This document shows, in pieces, positions 25,140-32,251 of a stretch of DNA of 35,521 nucleotides. The translations under genes and the position numbers were made by a program. Location of the stretch: assembly GCA_964466185.1 (NCBI GenBank), contig CAYXMS010000014.1:1-35521 (forward strand), read 5' to 3'. Source of the stretch: CAZTYI01 sp964466185. GTDB lineage: Bacteria; Chlamydiota; Chlamydiia; Chlamydiales; SM23-39. Position 1 is the first letter of the stretch. The number at the start of each line of letters is the position of its first letter. A model generated the notes under the pieces. The model was not told where the DNA came from. It saw only the letters and a program-made list of their open reading frames with translations, and ran no database searches.

Positions 25140-25143
25140 AATC
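25127..25143 (+). promoter_or_regulatory. ribosome-binding site and probable ATC start of the HAD gene
   Basis: AGAGGAAAG (25127-25135), inside the last codons of the coiled-coil gene, lies about 9 bases before ATC at 25141. No ATG, GTG or TTG exists in this frame between the upstream TAG at 25126 and the ATG at 25195, yet the HAD catalytic motif is encoded at 25165-25185. Confidence 0.55.
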
Positions 25144-25794
25144 ACATCTGTCAAACGACTAGCTATTTTTGATCTGGATAAGACCATTTTAAAAATGAAT
25201 AGCAGCTTTAGCTATTATTATTTTTTAGTCAAAAAAGGCTGCTTTTCCTGGCGTTCTCTTTTTCAGGCCCTTAACTATTTTGTACGTTTTGCTTTTTTAA
25301 ATTTATCTCCTAATAATCTCCATTTTTTGGTTTTTGAGAAATTTTTGAAAGGCCGTCATTTTTTGGATGTTTTCGGACATGTTGAAGATTTTTTAGATCA
25401 ATACTTTCTGCATTTTTTAAATCCGACCATTTTAAAAGAAATCGATAAGGCCAAAAAACAGCAGAGTTTTGTTTTTGTGCTTTCTAATTCTCCTAACTAT
25501 TTGGTGCAGCAGATTGTTAAACGTTTGAACATTTCTGGTTTTAAAGCCACATCTTATGGGCTGGATATAAATAACTGTTTAAATTCTATCCATCAATTAA
25601 TGGATGGTAAGGCCAAAGCTCGTTATGCTTTGGATTTAGCGAGAAGTCTGGATATTTCCGAAAAAAATATTTCTGTTTATACTGATAGTATTTGGGACTT
25701 GCCTTTATTACAGATAGCCGGAAAGAAAATTGCAGTTTCTCCAGATAGGGGGCTGTGTAAAATAGCCCATCAAAGGGCCTGGAAAATTTTATGA
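25141..25794 (+). CDS. HAD-superfamily phosphatase (phosphoserine-phosphatase-like), non-ATG start
   Basis: A 217-residue HAD hydrolase. Motif I FDLDKT (Asp nucleophile at 11, acid/base Asp at 13) is followed by a helical cap, motif II VLSNSPNYLV, a motif III Lys in DGKAKARYALDLA and motif IV YTDSIWDLPLLQIAG. This arrangement resembles the HAD-IB (SerB-like) group; the substrate is unknown. The first ATG in frame (25195) lies after motif I and would remove both catalytic Asp residues, so the true start is upstream; the only one with a fitting ribosome-binding site is ATC at 25141. A mutated or misread ATG is the alternative. It overlaps nadD by four bases (ATGA). Confidence 0.75.
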   Translation: MTSVKRLAIFDLDKTILKMNSSFSYYYFLVKKGCFSWRSLFQALNYFVRFAFLNLSPNNLHFLVFEKFLKGRHFLDVFGHVEDFLDQYFLHFLNPTILKEIDKAKKQQSFVFVLSNSPNYLVQQIVKRLNISGFKATSYGLDINNCLNSIHQLMDGKAKARYALDLARSLDISEKNISVYTDSIWDLPLLQIAGKKIAVSPDRGLCKIAHQRAWKIL

Positions 25795-26378
25795 GAAAAA
25801 AGATCGGTTTTTTTGGAGGATCTTTTGATCCTGTTCATTTTGGACATATTAATCTAGCTTTGGAACTGCTGGAAAAAAAAGCTCTGCAACAGGTTTTTTT
25901 CTGCCCGGCTTTTGTTTCCCCTTATAAACAAAACAGGCCTCCTAAAGTGTCTGTTGAGCACAGGCTTAAAATGCTGGAACTTGCTTTGCATGATATTAAA
26001 CAGTTTCAGATTTTCGACTGGGAAATTAAGCAGCAAAAAATTTCTTATACAATAGACACCCTGCTTAAAATAAAAAATATGTATCCCGATGCTGATATTT
26101 ACCTTTTGCTTTCCCAGGATACCTTAGTTTCTTTAACTGGTTGGAAAGATTATAGGAAAATTTTGGAAATTGCTACTGTTTTGGTAGGTTTTCGCGATGA
26201 CAGTAAATTTATAATGCCAGCGGAGTTAAAGCCTGTTTTAAAAAATAGTTTGATAGCTACCCGCCAGCTGCATATTTCTTCTACCTGTATTAGAGAGAGG
26301 CTTAAGAAAAAACTTTATTGCGGTCATTTGCTGGATAAACAAGTTCTAGACTACATTTATCAACATCAATTATACTAG
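25791..26378 (+). CDS. nadD: nicotinate-nucleotide adenylyltransferase NadD
   Basis: Adenylates nicotinate mononucleotide to deamido-NAD in NAD synthesis. The nucleotidyltransferase signature GFFGGSFDPVHFGH (6-19) is followed by FCPAFVSPYK (the NadD-type 'P-x-x-P-x-K' loop), LSQDTLVSLTGWKDY, where the family has 'GxDxxxxxxxWxxW', and ISSTCIRERL, the SxTxIR motif. Length 195 is normal. The GQD/GAD Gly is replaced by Ser here (LLSQDTL), a minor variation. The ATG overlaps the stop of the HAD gene, which implies coupled translation; rsfS follows after 22 bases, as nadD-rsfS pairs do in many bacteria. Confidence 0.93.
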   Translation: MRKKIGFFGGSFDPVHFGHINLALELLEKKALQQVFFCPAFVSPYKQNRPPKVSVEHRLKMLELALHDIKQFQIFDWEIKQQKISYTIDTLLKIKNMYPDADIYLLLSQDTLVSLTGWKDYRKILEIATVLVGFRDDSKFIMPAELKPVLKNSLIATRQLHISSTCIRERLKKKLYCGHLLDKQVLDYIYQHQLY

Positions 26379-26400
26379 AGTCTTAAATTGTTGGTTTTAA

Positions 26401-26775
26401 ATGCAGACAAAAAATCTTTTAAATCAGATAGCTCAAATTATTTGTGATAAAAAGGGCTTTAATATAACGGCTTTAAAAGCACCGGATGATGCCTTATGCG
26501 AATATCTTATTATTGCTGACGGGTTCGTCGGGCGCCATCTACAGGCCATTGCCCTTTATATTGCGGAAGAGCTGAAAAAGACAGGTATTTTGCCTTTGAA
26601 ATTGGAAGAGAGTGAAAACTGGGCTGTTATGGATTATGGACGAATTATGGTCCATTTATTTGGGCCGGAGGCTAGGGAACGTTATAAGTTGGAACAGCTG
26701 TGGGAAAATGCTCAGGAAGTTCAGCTGAAAGTGGATGAAAATTTAAAAGAGACTGCAGAACTGGAATATATCTAA
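26401..26775 (+). CDS. rsfS: ribosomal silencing factor RsfS (YbeB/Iojap)
   Basis: Binds ribosomal protein uL14 on the large subunit and blocks subunit joining when nutrients are low. The family core is plain: CEYLIIADGFVGRHLQAIA (33-51), then WAVMDYGRIMVHLFGPEARE (where most members have W-V-LDYGDVVVHVF---R) and YKLEQLWENA. Length 124 is normal. No ribosome-binding site is seen before the ATG. The last codons lie in the first copy of a 27-bp tandem duplication whose second copy contains the fabF start. Confidence 0.94.
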   Translation: MQTKNLLNQIAQIICDKKGFNITALKAPDDALCEYLIIADGFVGRHLQAIALYIAEELKKTGILPLKLEESENWAVMDYGRIMVHLFGPEARERYKLEQLWENAQEVQLKVDENLKETAELEYI

Positions 26776-26811
26776 AAAAGAACGGAACTGGAATATGTCT
26801 AAGAAAAGAAT
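26758..26811. repeat. 27-bp tandem duplication at the rsfS/fabF junction
   Basis: GAACTGGAATATATCTAAAA (copy 1, from 26758) and GAACTGGAATATGTCTAAGA (copy 2, from 26785) align for about 26 bases with few differences. Copy 1 encodes the rsfS end ELEYI-stop; in copy 2 the equivalent ATAT has become ATATG and starts fabF. Confidence 0.75.
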
Positions 26812-28045
26812 TGTTGTAACCGGTCTTGGCGTTGTTTCTTGTTTTGGCAACGATGTCGAGCTTTTTTATGAAAAACTGTTAAAAGGTCAAAGTGGAATCG
26901 GGGTGATTAATGCTTTCGACGCTCAGGAATTTCCTGTTAGATTTGCTGGACAAATCCGCAACTTTGACCCGGGCGATCTGATTAATAAAAAACAGGCCCG
27001 CCGTATAGACCCTTTTATTGCTTACTCAGTAGTTGCCGGTAAAAAAGCCCTGCTTGACGCTAAATTTTCTTTGGAAGAGATGGATATCGATAAAACTAAA
27101 GCTGGCATTGTTATCGGATCAGGCATGGGAGGCATGAAGACTTTTTCGTCCGGCGTAGCAACTCTCAAAGATAAAGGTTTGCGTCGGCTGACTCCTTTTT
27201 TCGTACCTTATATTATTACCAATATGGGGGGTGCTTTTCTAGCGATAGATGTTGGTTTTCAGGGACCTAATTATTCAATTTCTACAGCTTGCGCTACTTC
27301 TAATTATTCGATTTTAGCAGCAGCTGAAGAAATCAGGATGGGTAATGCCGACCTGATGCTTTGCGGAGGAGCTGAAGCGCCTATGAACCCGATTGGCCTG
27401 GCAGGATTTGTGGCGGCCAAGGTGCTTTCTGAACGCAATGACGCTCCGGAAAAAGCATCGCGTCCCTGGGACAAGCAAAGAGACGGTTTCGTGATGGGAG
27501 AAGGCGCCGGTGTTTTAGTGTTAGAGGAATTGGAACATGCTTTAAAACGTAAGGCCCCGATCTATGCTGAATTTTTAGGAGGAGCTAAAAATTGCGATGC
27601 TTATCATATGACTAATCCTCGCGAAGACGGTTCTACTGTAGCGGCCTGTATGGAAGAGGCGCTTAAAGATGCTGCCATTTCTCCATCCGATGTTAACTAT
27701 ATTAATGCCCATGCTACATCCACTTTAGCGGGAGATTTATGTGAAATTACAGCTATTAAAAAAGTCTTTGCACAAGATCTGGATAAGCTGAAGATGAATG
27801 CTACCAAATCAATGATCGGCCATTGTTTAGGAGCTGCCGGCGGTTTGGAAGCAGTAGCTTCTGTTATGGCTATTAAAACTTCTAAATTGCATCCGACAAT
27901 TAATTTGGAAGAGCCTGAAGATGTTGTTAAAGACCTAGATCTGGTAAAAGATAAAATGCAAGAGTTTAAGATTAGCGCTGCAATTTCCAATTCTTTTGGT
28001 TTTGGCGGGCATAATTCAACTTTGGTTTTTGCTCCTTATAAGTAA
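26795..28045 (+). CDS. fabF: beta-ketoacyl-ACP synthase II FabF
   Basis: Elongates acyl-ACP by condensation with malonyl-ACP in type II fatty acid synthesis. The catalytic triad is visible: Cys166 in SISTACATSNYS, His306 in NAHATSTLAGD and His343 in KSMIGHCLGAAGG. The C-terminal NSFGFGGHNSTLVF is also typical. Length 416 is normal. Its ATG lies 19 bases after rsfS, and its stop shares one base with the NUDIX start (TAATG), so the coupling runs on downstream. FabB is an alternative by fold, but the TSTLAGD and GFGGHN context and length favour FabF. Confidence 0.96.
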   Translation: MSKKRIVVTGLGVVSCFGNDVELFYEKLLKGQSGIGVINAFDAQEFPVRFAGQIRNFDPGDLINKKQARRIDPFIAYSVVAGKKALLDAKFSLEEMDIDKTKAGIVIGSGMGGMKTFSSGVATLKDKGLRRLTPFFVPYIITNMGGAFLAIDVGFQGPNYSISTACATSNYSILAAAEEIRMGNADLMLCGGAEAPMNPIGLAGFVAAKVLSERNDAPEKASRPWDKQRDGFVMGEGAGVLVLEELEHALKRKAPIYAEFLGGAKNCDAYHMTNPREDGSTVAACMEEALKDAAISPSDVNYINAHATSTLAGDLCEITAIKKVFAQDLDKLKMNATKSMIGHCLGAAGGLEAVASVMAIKTSKLHPTINLEEPEDVVKDLDLVKDKMQEFKISAAISNSFGFGGHNSTLVFAPYK

Positions 28046-28542
28046 TGAAGACCGCCGTATCACGGCAGGTAAAAACAGATATAGACAAAAGAGAAAAAAA
28101 TAACCAGATCAGGCGCTGCATGATAGAAAAAGCTTTTGGTATTATTCCCTTAAAACAATCCAAAAACGGTTGGCAGGTTTTTTTGGTAAAGAAAAAAGAA
28201 GGTCATGTAGGTTTTCCAAAAGGTCATGGTATGTTGGGAGAAGGCCCGCAAAAAACAGCGGAAAGAGAGTTGTTCGAAGAGACAGGGCTATATATTGCAA
28301 AATATGTAACCTTGCAGCCTTTAATTGAAAAATATTCTTTCAGAAAAGAAGGAAGCAGAATTGATAAGCAGGTTGATTATTATCTGGCAGAAGTGGAAGG
28401 TGATATTGTTTTAGATAATCAAGAAATTGTAGAAGGCAGATGGTCTTCTTTAAATGAAGCCATGGATCAGATTACTTTTGCCGAAGGCCGTAGCTTGGCA
28501 GCCAAAATTGAGGCCTTGCTGCCTAAAGCGGAACCGATCTGA
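28045..28542 (+). CDS. NUDIX hydrolase
   Basis: A nucleoside-diphosphate-linked pyrophosphatase with a complete NUDIX box: G60-x5-E66-x7-REL-x-EETGL (residues 60-82, FPKGHGMLGEGPQKTAEREL, then FEETGL). The 'FPKGH' context resembles the Ap4A/bis(5'-nucleosyl) tetraphosphatase group, and position next to fabF matches the chlamydial NUDIX gene I recall there (CT771), but the substrate is not proven. The ATG at 28045 overlaps the fabF stop; an internal ATG at 28120, right before the domain (MIEKAFGIIPL), would remove 25 basic residues and is a reasonable alternative. Confidence 0.88.
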   Translation: MKTAVSRQVKTDIDKREKNNQIRRCMIEKAFGIIPLKQSKNGWQVFLVKKKEGHVGFPKGHGMLGEGPQKTAERELFEETGLYIAKYVTLQPLIEKYSFRKEGSRIDKQVDYYLAEVEGDIVLDNQEIVEGRWSSLNEAMDQITFAEGRSLAAKIEALLPKAEPI

Positions 28543-28630
28543 TTTTAATTATAAAGTGCATAGGGGTCGTTGAAAGAGAAGCGGTTTTTTCTTTTCAGTC
28601 TAAATATTGTAATGCTTAAGGTATTATTGA

Positions 28631-28690
28631 ACCTCTCTCGCCTAAAGGAGCAGGTTTTACTGGTATTTTTTTGATAAATTTAAGAATCAG
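28631..28690 (+). repeat. dispersed repeat type 2, reference copy
   Basis: ACCTCTCTCGCCTAAAGGAG followed by CAGGTTTTACTGGTATTTTT and TTGATAAATT. The same series (AAAGGAACAGGTTTTGCTGG, poly-T, TTGATAAATC) recurs at 29330-29381. It lies between the convergent NUDIX and small-protein genes. Confidence 0.75.
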
Positions 28691-28691
28691 G

Positions 28692-28934
28692 CTAATTTTG
28701 TTTTGTAAAAACAACCTTGGCAGCGTTGTGAAAAGCTTGCTGCATTCTTTGATTTTGATTGGTATTGGTATTTTCCACTTTTTTAAAACTGTGATTTTTT
28801 AAAGCAGCAGCGTCAACTTTTTCTATTGCAGACGGAGAAAAACCAGAGGCTTTCAATTTTTTTCCTCCAGGAGGAGGGGGCGTAGAATCGGGTCTGATTT
28901 TTTCAGGTCCGGAATTGGCAGGTTTAATATTCAT
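28692..28934 (-). CDS. small unknown protein, Pro-rich N-terminus
   Basis: An 80-residue protein I do not recognise. The N-terminal half is polar and Pro-rich (MNIKPANSGPEKIRPDSTPP then PPGGKKLKASGF); the second half is Asn/Gln/Lys-rich and probably helical (NQRMQQAFHNAAKVVFTK). There is no signal peptide or membrane segment. GGAGG seven bases before the ATG is one of the best ribosome-binding sites in the window, so it is very likely translated. The disordered polar N-terminus would fit a secreted substrate, but that is inference. It lies 40 bases downstream of another small minus-strand gene. Confidence 0.65.
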   Translation of the reverse strand: MNIKPANSGPEKIRPDSTPPPPGGKKLKASGFSPSAIEKVDAAALKNHSFKKVENTNTNQNQRMQQAFHNAAKVVFTKQN

Positions 28935-28974
28935 AATAAGCCTCCATAATTTGGCATTCTCTTTATTAAATTTA

Positions 28975-29286
28975 TTACTTTGCAGATTTCTTGGACAGTA
29001 ATTTTTTACTTTCTTTTTTTAAGGCTTGTTTTTTTGAAAGAATTAAATTGGCTAGAGAGCGGTTTTGCTCTTTGAGGCTTTTAGTTTGAAATAAATCTAT
29101 CTTTCCAAAAAATAGAAAACATTTGTCTTTTATTTTTTTGTAAAAAGAAAACATGGGCAAAACCTTTGGACGTTCTTTGTTTTTAAATTTTAAATAGGGG
29201 TTTGGCAAATAAATTGCCATCATAAAATTGTAAATAGCTTGTAAAATCAAAAAAAAATATGGATAAAATGGGAATTTTTCAGCCAT
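28975..29286 (-). CDS. small basic protein with N-terminal hydrophobic segment, unknown
   Basis: A 103-residue protein I do not recognise. Residues about 6-27 (FYPYFFLILQAIYNFMMAIY) are hydrophobic enough for a membrane anchor; the rest is strongly basic, ending in a Lys/Ser-rich tail (KKESKKLLSKKSAK). The frame extends 12 codons upstream to a GTG, but that part is a dispersed repeat (29297-29318), so I start at the ATG ending at 29286. AAGG lies about 13 bases before it, rather far. It is possibly co-transcribed with the small gene downstream. Confidence 0.5.
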   Translation of the reverse strand: MAEKFPFYPYFFLILQAIYNFMMAIYLPNPYLKFKNKERPKVLPMFSFYKKIKDKCFLFFGKIDLFQTKSLKEQNRSLANLILSKKQALKKESKKLLSKKSAK

Positions 29287-29296
29287 TTTCTGTATG

Positions 29297-29318
29297 GCCT
29301 TTAGACGGGGGAGGTTTA
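29297..29318 (-). repeat. dispersed repeat type 2, minus-strand copy
   Basis: The reverse complement AAACCTCCCCCGTCTAAAGG matches AACCTCTCTCGCCTAAAGG of the reference copy with three differences. Together with the plus-strand copy at 29330 it forms an inverted pair. Confidence 0.6.
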
Positions 29319-29329
29319 ACACTAGCGTA

Positions 29330-29381
29330 TCTTGTTTCTAAAGGAACAGGTTTTGCTGGTGTTTTTTTTTTTGATAAATCA
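29330..29381 (+). repeat. dispersed repeat type 2, plus-strand copy
   Basis: TTTCTAAAGGAACAGGTTTT-GCTGGT, a T run, then TTGATAAATC closely follows the 28631 copy. It lies in the divergent gap between the small basic protein and the acyltransferase/ligase gene. Confidence 0.75.
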
Positions 29382-29498
29382 GGTTATGCGAAAAAGATTG
29401 ATGGATCAAAAAACAGATCTTGTTAAAATTAAATGTTATGATTGGTAAGAGTTGGTTTTTGCTTTGCTATTGAAGATCTTAAAAAGGCGTTTGTTCTT

Positions 29499-32210
29499 AT
29501 GCGTTATTTATTGATAAGTCTTTTTTGCCAGGTGGCTAGAATATTGTTTCGCGTGCGTTATAAAATTAAAATTATAGGTAAAAAAGAAATTTTTAAAAAA
29601 AATATGCATACAAATGCAGGTATTTTGTTTTTACCTAATCATCCAGCATTAGCAGATCCAATTTTTTTATTTGCTTTTCTGTGGCCCAAATTTCAGCTGC
29701 GCCCTTTAGTTATCGAATATATTTACCGCCAAAAGGGCATTAGCTTTTTTATGAAAATAGTTAAAGCTTTAAGCGTACCCGATCTGGATACGTCCATGAA
29801 TGAAATCAAGGTATTAAAAACTGAAAAGGTAATGAATAAAATTATCCAGGGTTTGAAAAAAGGAGAAAATTATTTACTTTATCCAGCAGGTAGGCTTAAG
29901 GGAGGAGCAAAAGAAATTATTGGAGGAGCTTCTGCTGCTCATACTATTTTAAATAAAGTCTCTAAAGTTAATGTGGTCTTGATCCGCGTTTCAGGGCTGT
30001 GGGGCTCGAGTTTTTCCAAAGCCTATACGCCGCAGTCTCCTAATTTTGCTCAAGTATTTTTCCGTAATCTGAAAAACTTGCTGCGTTGTTTGATTTTCTT
30101 TATGCCTAAAAGACGGGTTTTGATCGAAATTAAATTGGCTGGTAAAGAATTTCCATGGAAGGGGACAAGGCTGGAAGTTAACCGTTACCTGGAAAGCTGG
30201 TATAATCAGTATCCGGAAAATATCAAAGACAGACATTCTAAAATAGTAGAAGCAGAGCCTTTAAAAAGAGTATCCTATAGATTTCATAAGAAAAAATATT
30301 TAAAGCCTCATGTGCATAAAGCTGAAAAAATCTCGGATGTCCATGCCCCTTACTCTATGGAAGTAGAAAAAGCAATTATTCAAGAGCTTAAAAGAATTCA
30401 TCCCGATGCTGTTATTTCCCCGCATATGCATTTGTCTCAAGATTTGGGATTTGATTCTTTGGAAATAGCTGAACTGATTACTTTTTTAAGTATGAATTTT
30501 CAATTGAAAGATTTGCATCCTGAAGATATGCAAACTGTCAAAGATATAGTAAAGCTGGCATCTTCCGGAAAAAAAAGGCGTAAAAAGAAAATTGCAGGTT
30601 CAATTTATAGCTGGCCTGCGGAAAGCGGCCGTAGCAAACCGGAAATTGCCGGCCAGACTATGTTTGAAGCTGTTTTGAAAGCAGCTGATAGGTTAGAAGA
30701 CTTGCCGGTTGCCGGAGATGATGTAATTGGCGTTATTTCCTATCAAAAATTAAAAATGTCTGCGGTGGCTTTATCTTTGGAAATAAAAAAGATTCCAGGT
30801 AAATACATTGGTGTTATGCTGCCGGCATCTATTGGCGCCGATATTGCTGTTTTAGCTATTATGCTCGCTGGAAAAGTACCGGTAATGATGAACTGGACTT
30901 TAGGACCTCGTTTTTTAAATCACATGATGGAAAAAACCAAAGCCAAAAAAGTGATTTCTTCCTGGCGTTTTTTAGAAAGGCTCTCTGGCGTGCAATTTGG
31001 TTCTTTGGTCGACAAGCTGGTTTTAATTGAAGATCTTAAAAATAATATGTCTTTAAGGATTAAGCTTAAAGCGCTTTATTATTCTAAAAAAAATGCCGGG
31101 GCTTTGATTCAAGCTTTAAAACTTGGACATGTTAAAGGCAATGATGAAGCAGTTGTTCTTTTTACTTCCGGTACGGAAGCTAATCCTAAAGGAGTGCCCC
31201 TTTCCCATAAAAACATTATATCGAATTTAAAAAATTGTATGAAAAGCATCAAAATTAATTCTAAAGATATTATGTTGGGAATTTTGCCGCCTTTTCATTC
31301 TTTTGGTTTTACTGTAGTCGGTCTTTTTCCTTTAATGTATGGTGTCAGAGTTGCTTATTATCCAGATCCCACAGACAGCTATGCTGTTGCTGAGGCGATA
31401 GGCCGTTGGAAAGCAACCATTATTTGTTCAGCGCCATCATTTTTGAAGGGCATTTTGAATGCAGCGTCTGATGCCCAGCTAAGGACCATGCGTTTGTTTG
31501 TTTCCGGTGCTGAAAGAACGCCGGAAGAGCTGTTTCAGAAAATCAAAAGGCTCGGAGGGAATCAAGAACTGTTGGAAGGTTATGGCATTACAGAATGCTC
31601 TCCTATAATTTCTATAGACCGGTTGGGAGAAAAACATAAAGGCGTCGGCAGGCCGATTCCCGGTGTTGATATCATTACAGTGCATCCTGAGAGCAGAAAA
31701 GTCTTGCCTGTCCATAGCGAAGGAGAGCTTTGTTTTGCAGGGGACAATATTTTTTACGGTTATTTGGAAGAAGAGAAAAACCCTTTCTTTTCTTATACCG
31801 GAAAACAATGGTATTGCAGCGGAGATTTGGGCTATCTTGATCAGGACGGTTATTTAGTTTTGTCGGGCCGGCTTAAGCGTTTTGTGAAACTTGGGGGGGA
31901 AATGATTTCCCTTTCAGCTCTGGAAATAGAGTTGAATAAATTTTTGGAAAAAGAGAAAATTGTTAAAGATGATGATGAAGCTGCTTTAGCGATGGTTGCT
32001 AATGAAGAAAAAAAAGATCGGCCTGATCTGGTTTTATTCACTACCCTACAGCTTGATAAAGCTAGACTGAATCAGGTTTTGAAAAAGGCAGGTTTTAGTT
32101 CTCTTGTAAAAATTTCCCAGGTTAAAAATATTGATCAGATCCCGATTTTAGGCACAGGCAAAATCGATTATCGCTGTTTGCAAGGATTGATTAATAAGAA
32201 TAAACAGTGA
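29499..32210 (+). CDS. aas: fused acyltransferase - acyl carrier - acyl-ACP synthetase (Aas-like)
   Basis: A multidomain enzyme that probably activates free fatty acids and transfers them to lysophospholipid at the inner membrane, letting the bacterium use host fatty acids. Domains (903-residue numbering): PlsC-type acyltransferase about 1-240 with NH(x4)D in LPNHPALADP (N47, H48, D53) and YPAGR at 128-132; an acyl-carrier domain about 280-355 with the phosphopantetheine Ser320 in SQDLGFDSLEIAEL; a basic linker KKRRKKKIAG; and an AMP-forming ligase about 380-903 with LFTSGTEANPKGVPLSHK (554-571), EGYGITECSP and SGDLGYLDQDGYLVLSGR. The ATG at 29499 puts the first helix at the start; a TTG at 29442 would add 19 residues. 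E. coli Aas lacks the internal carrier domain. Confidence 0.88.
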   Translation: MRYLLISLFCQVARILFRVRYKIKIIGKKEIFKKNMHTNAGILFLPNHPALADPIFLFAFLWPKFQLRPLVIEYIYRQKGISFFMKIVKALSVPDLDTSMNEIKVLKTEKVMNKIIQGLKKGENYLLYPAGRLKGGAKEIIGGASAAHTILNKVSKVNVVLIRVSGLWGSSFSKAYTPQSPNFAQVFFRNLKNLLRCLIFFMPKRRVLIEIKLAGKEFPWKGTRLEVNRYLESWYNQYPENIKDRHSKIVEAEPLKRVSYRFHKKKYLKPHVHKAEKISDVHAPYSMEVEKAIIQELKRIHPDAVISPHMHLSQDLGFDSLEIAELITFLSMNFQLKDLHPEDMQTVKDIVKLASSGKKRRKKKIAGSIYSWPAESGRSKPEIAGQTMFEAVLKAADRLEDLPVAGDDVIGVISYQKLKMSAVALSLEIKKIPGKYIGVMLPASIGADIAVLAIMLAGKVPVMMNWTLGPRFLNHMMEKTKAKKVISSWRFLERLSGVQFGSLVDKLVLIEDLKNNMSLRIKLKALYYSKKNAGALIQALKLGHVKGNDEAVVLFTSGTEANPKGVPLSHKNIISNLKNCMKSIKINSKDIMLGILPPFHSFGFTVVGLFPLMYGVRVAYYPDPTDSYAVAEAIGRWKATIICSAPSFLKGILNAASDAQLRTMRLFVSGAERTPEELFQKIKRLGGNQELLEGYGITECSPIISIDRLGEKHKGVGRPIPGVDIITVHPESRKVLPVHSEGELCFAGDNIFYGYLEEEKNPFFSYTGKQWYCSGDLGYLDQDGYLVLSGRLKRFVKLGGEMISLSALEIELNKFLEKEKIVKDDDEAALAMVANEEKKDRPDLVLFTTLQLDKARLNQVLKKAGFSSLVKISQVKNIDQIPILGTGKIDYRCLQGLINKNKQ

Positions 32211-32251
32211 TTTAAAACAAACAAATTTTTTAAAAAAAAGATGTTTTAAAA

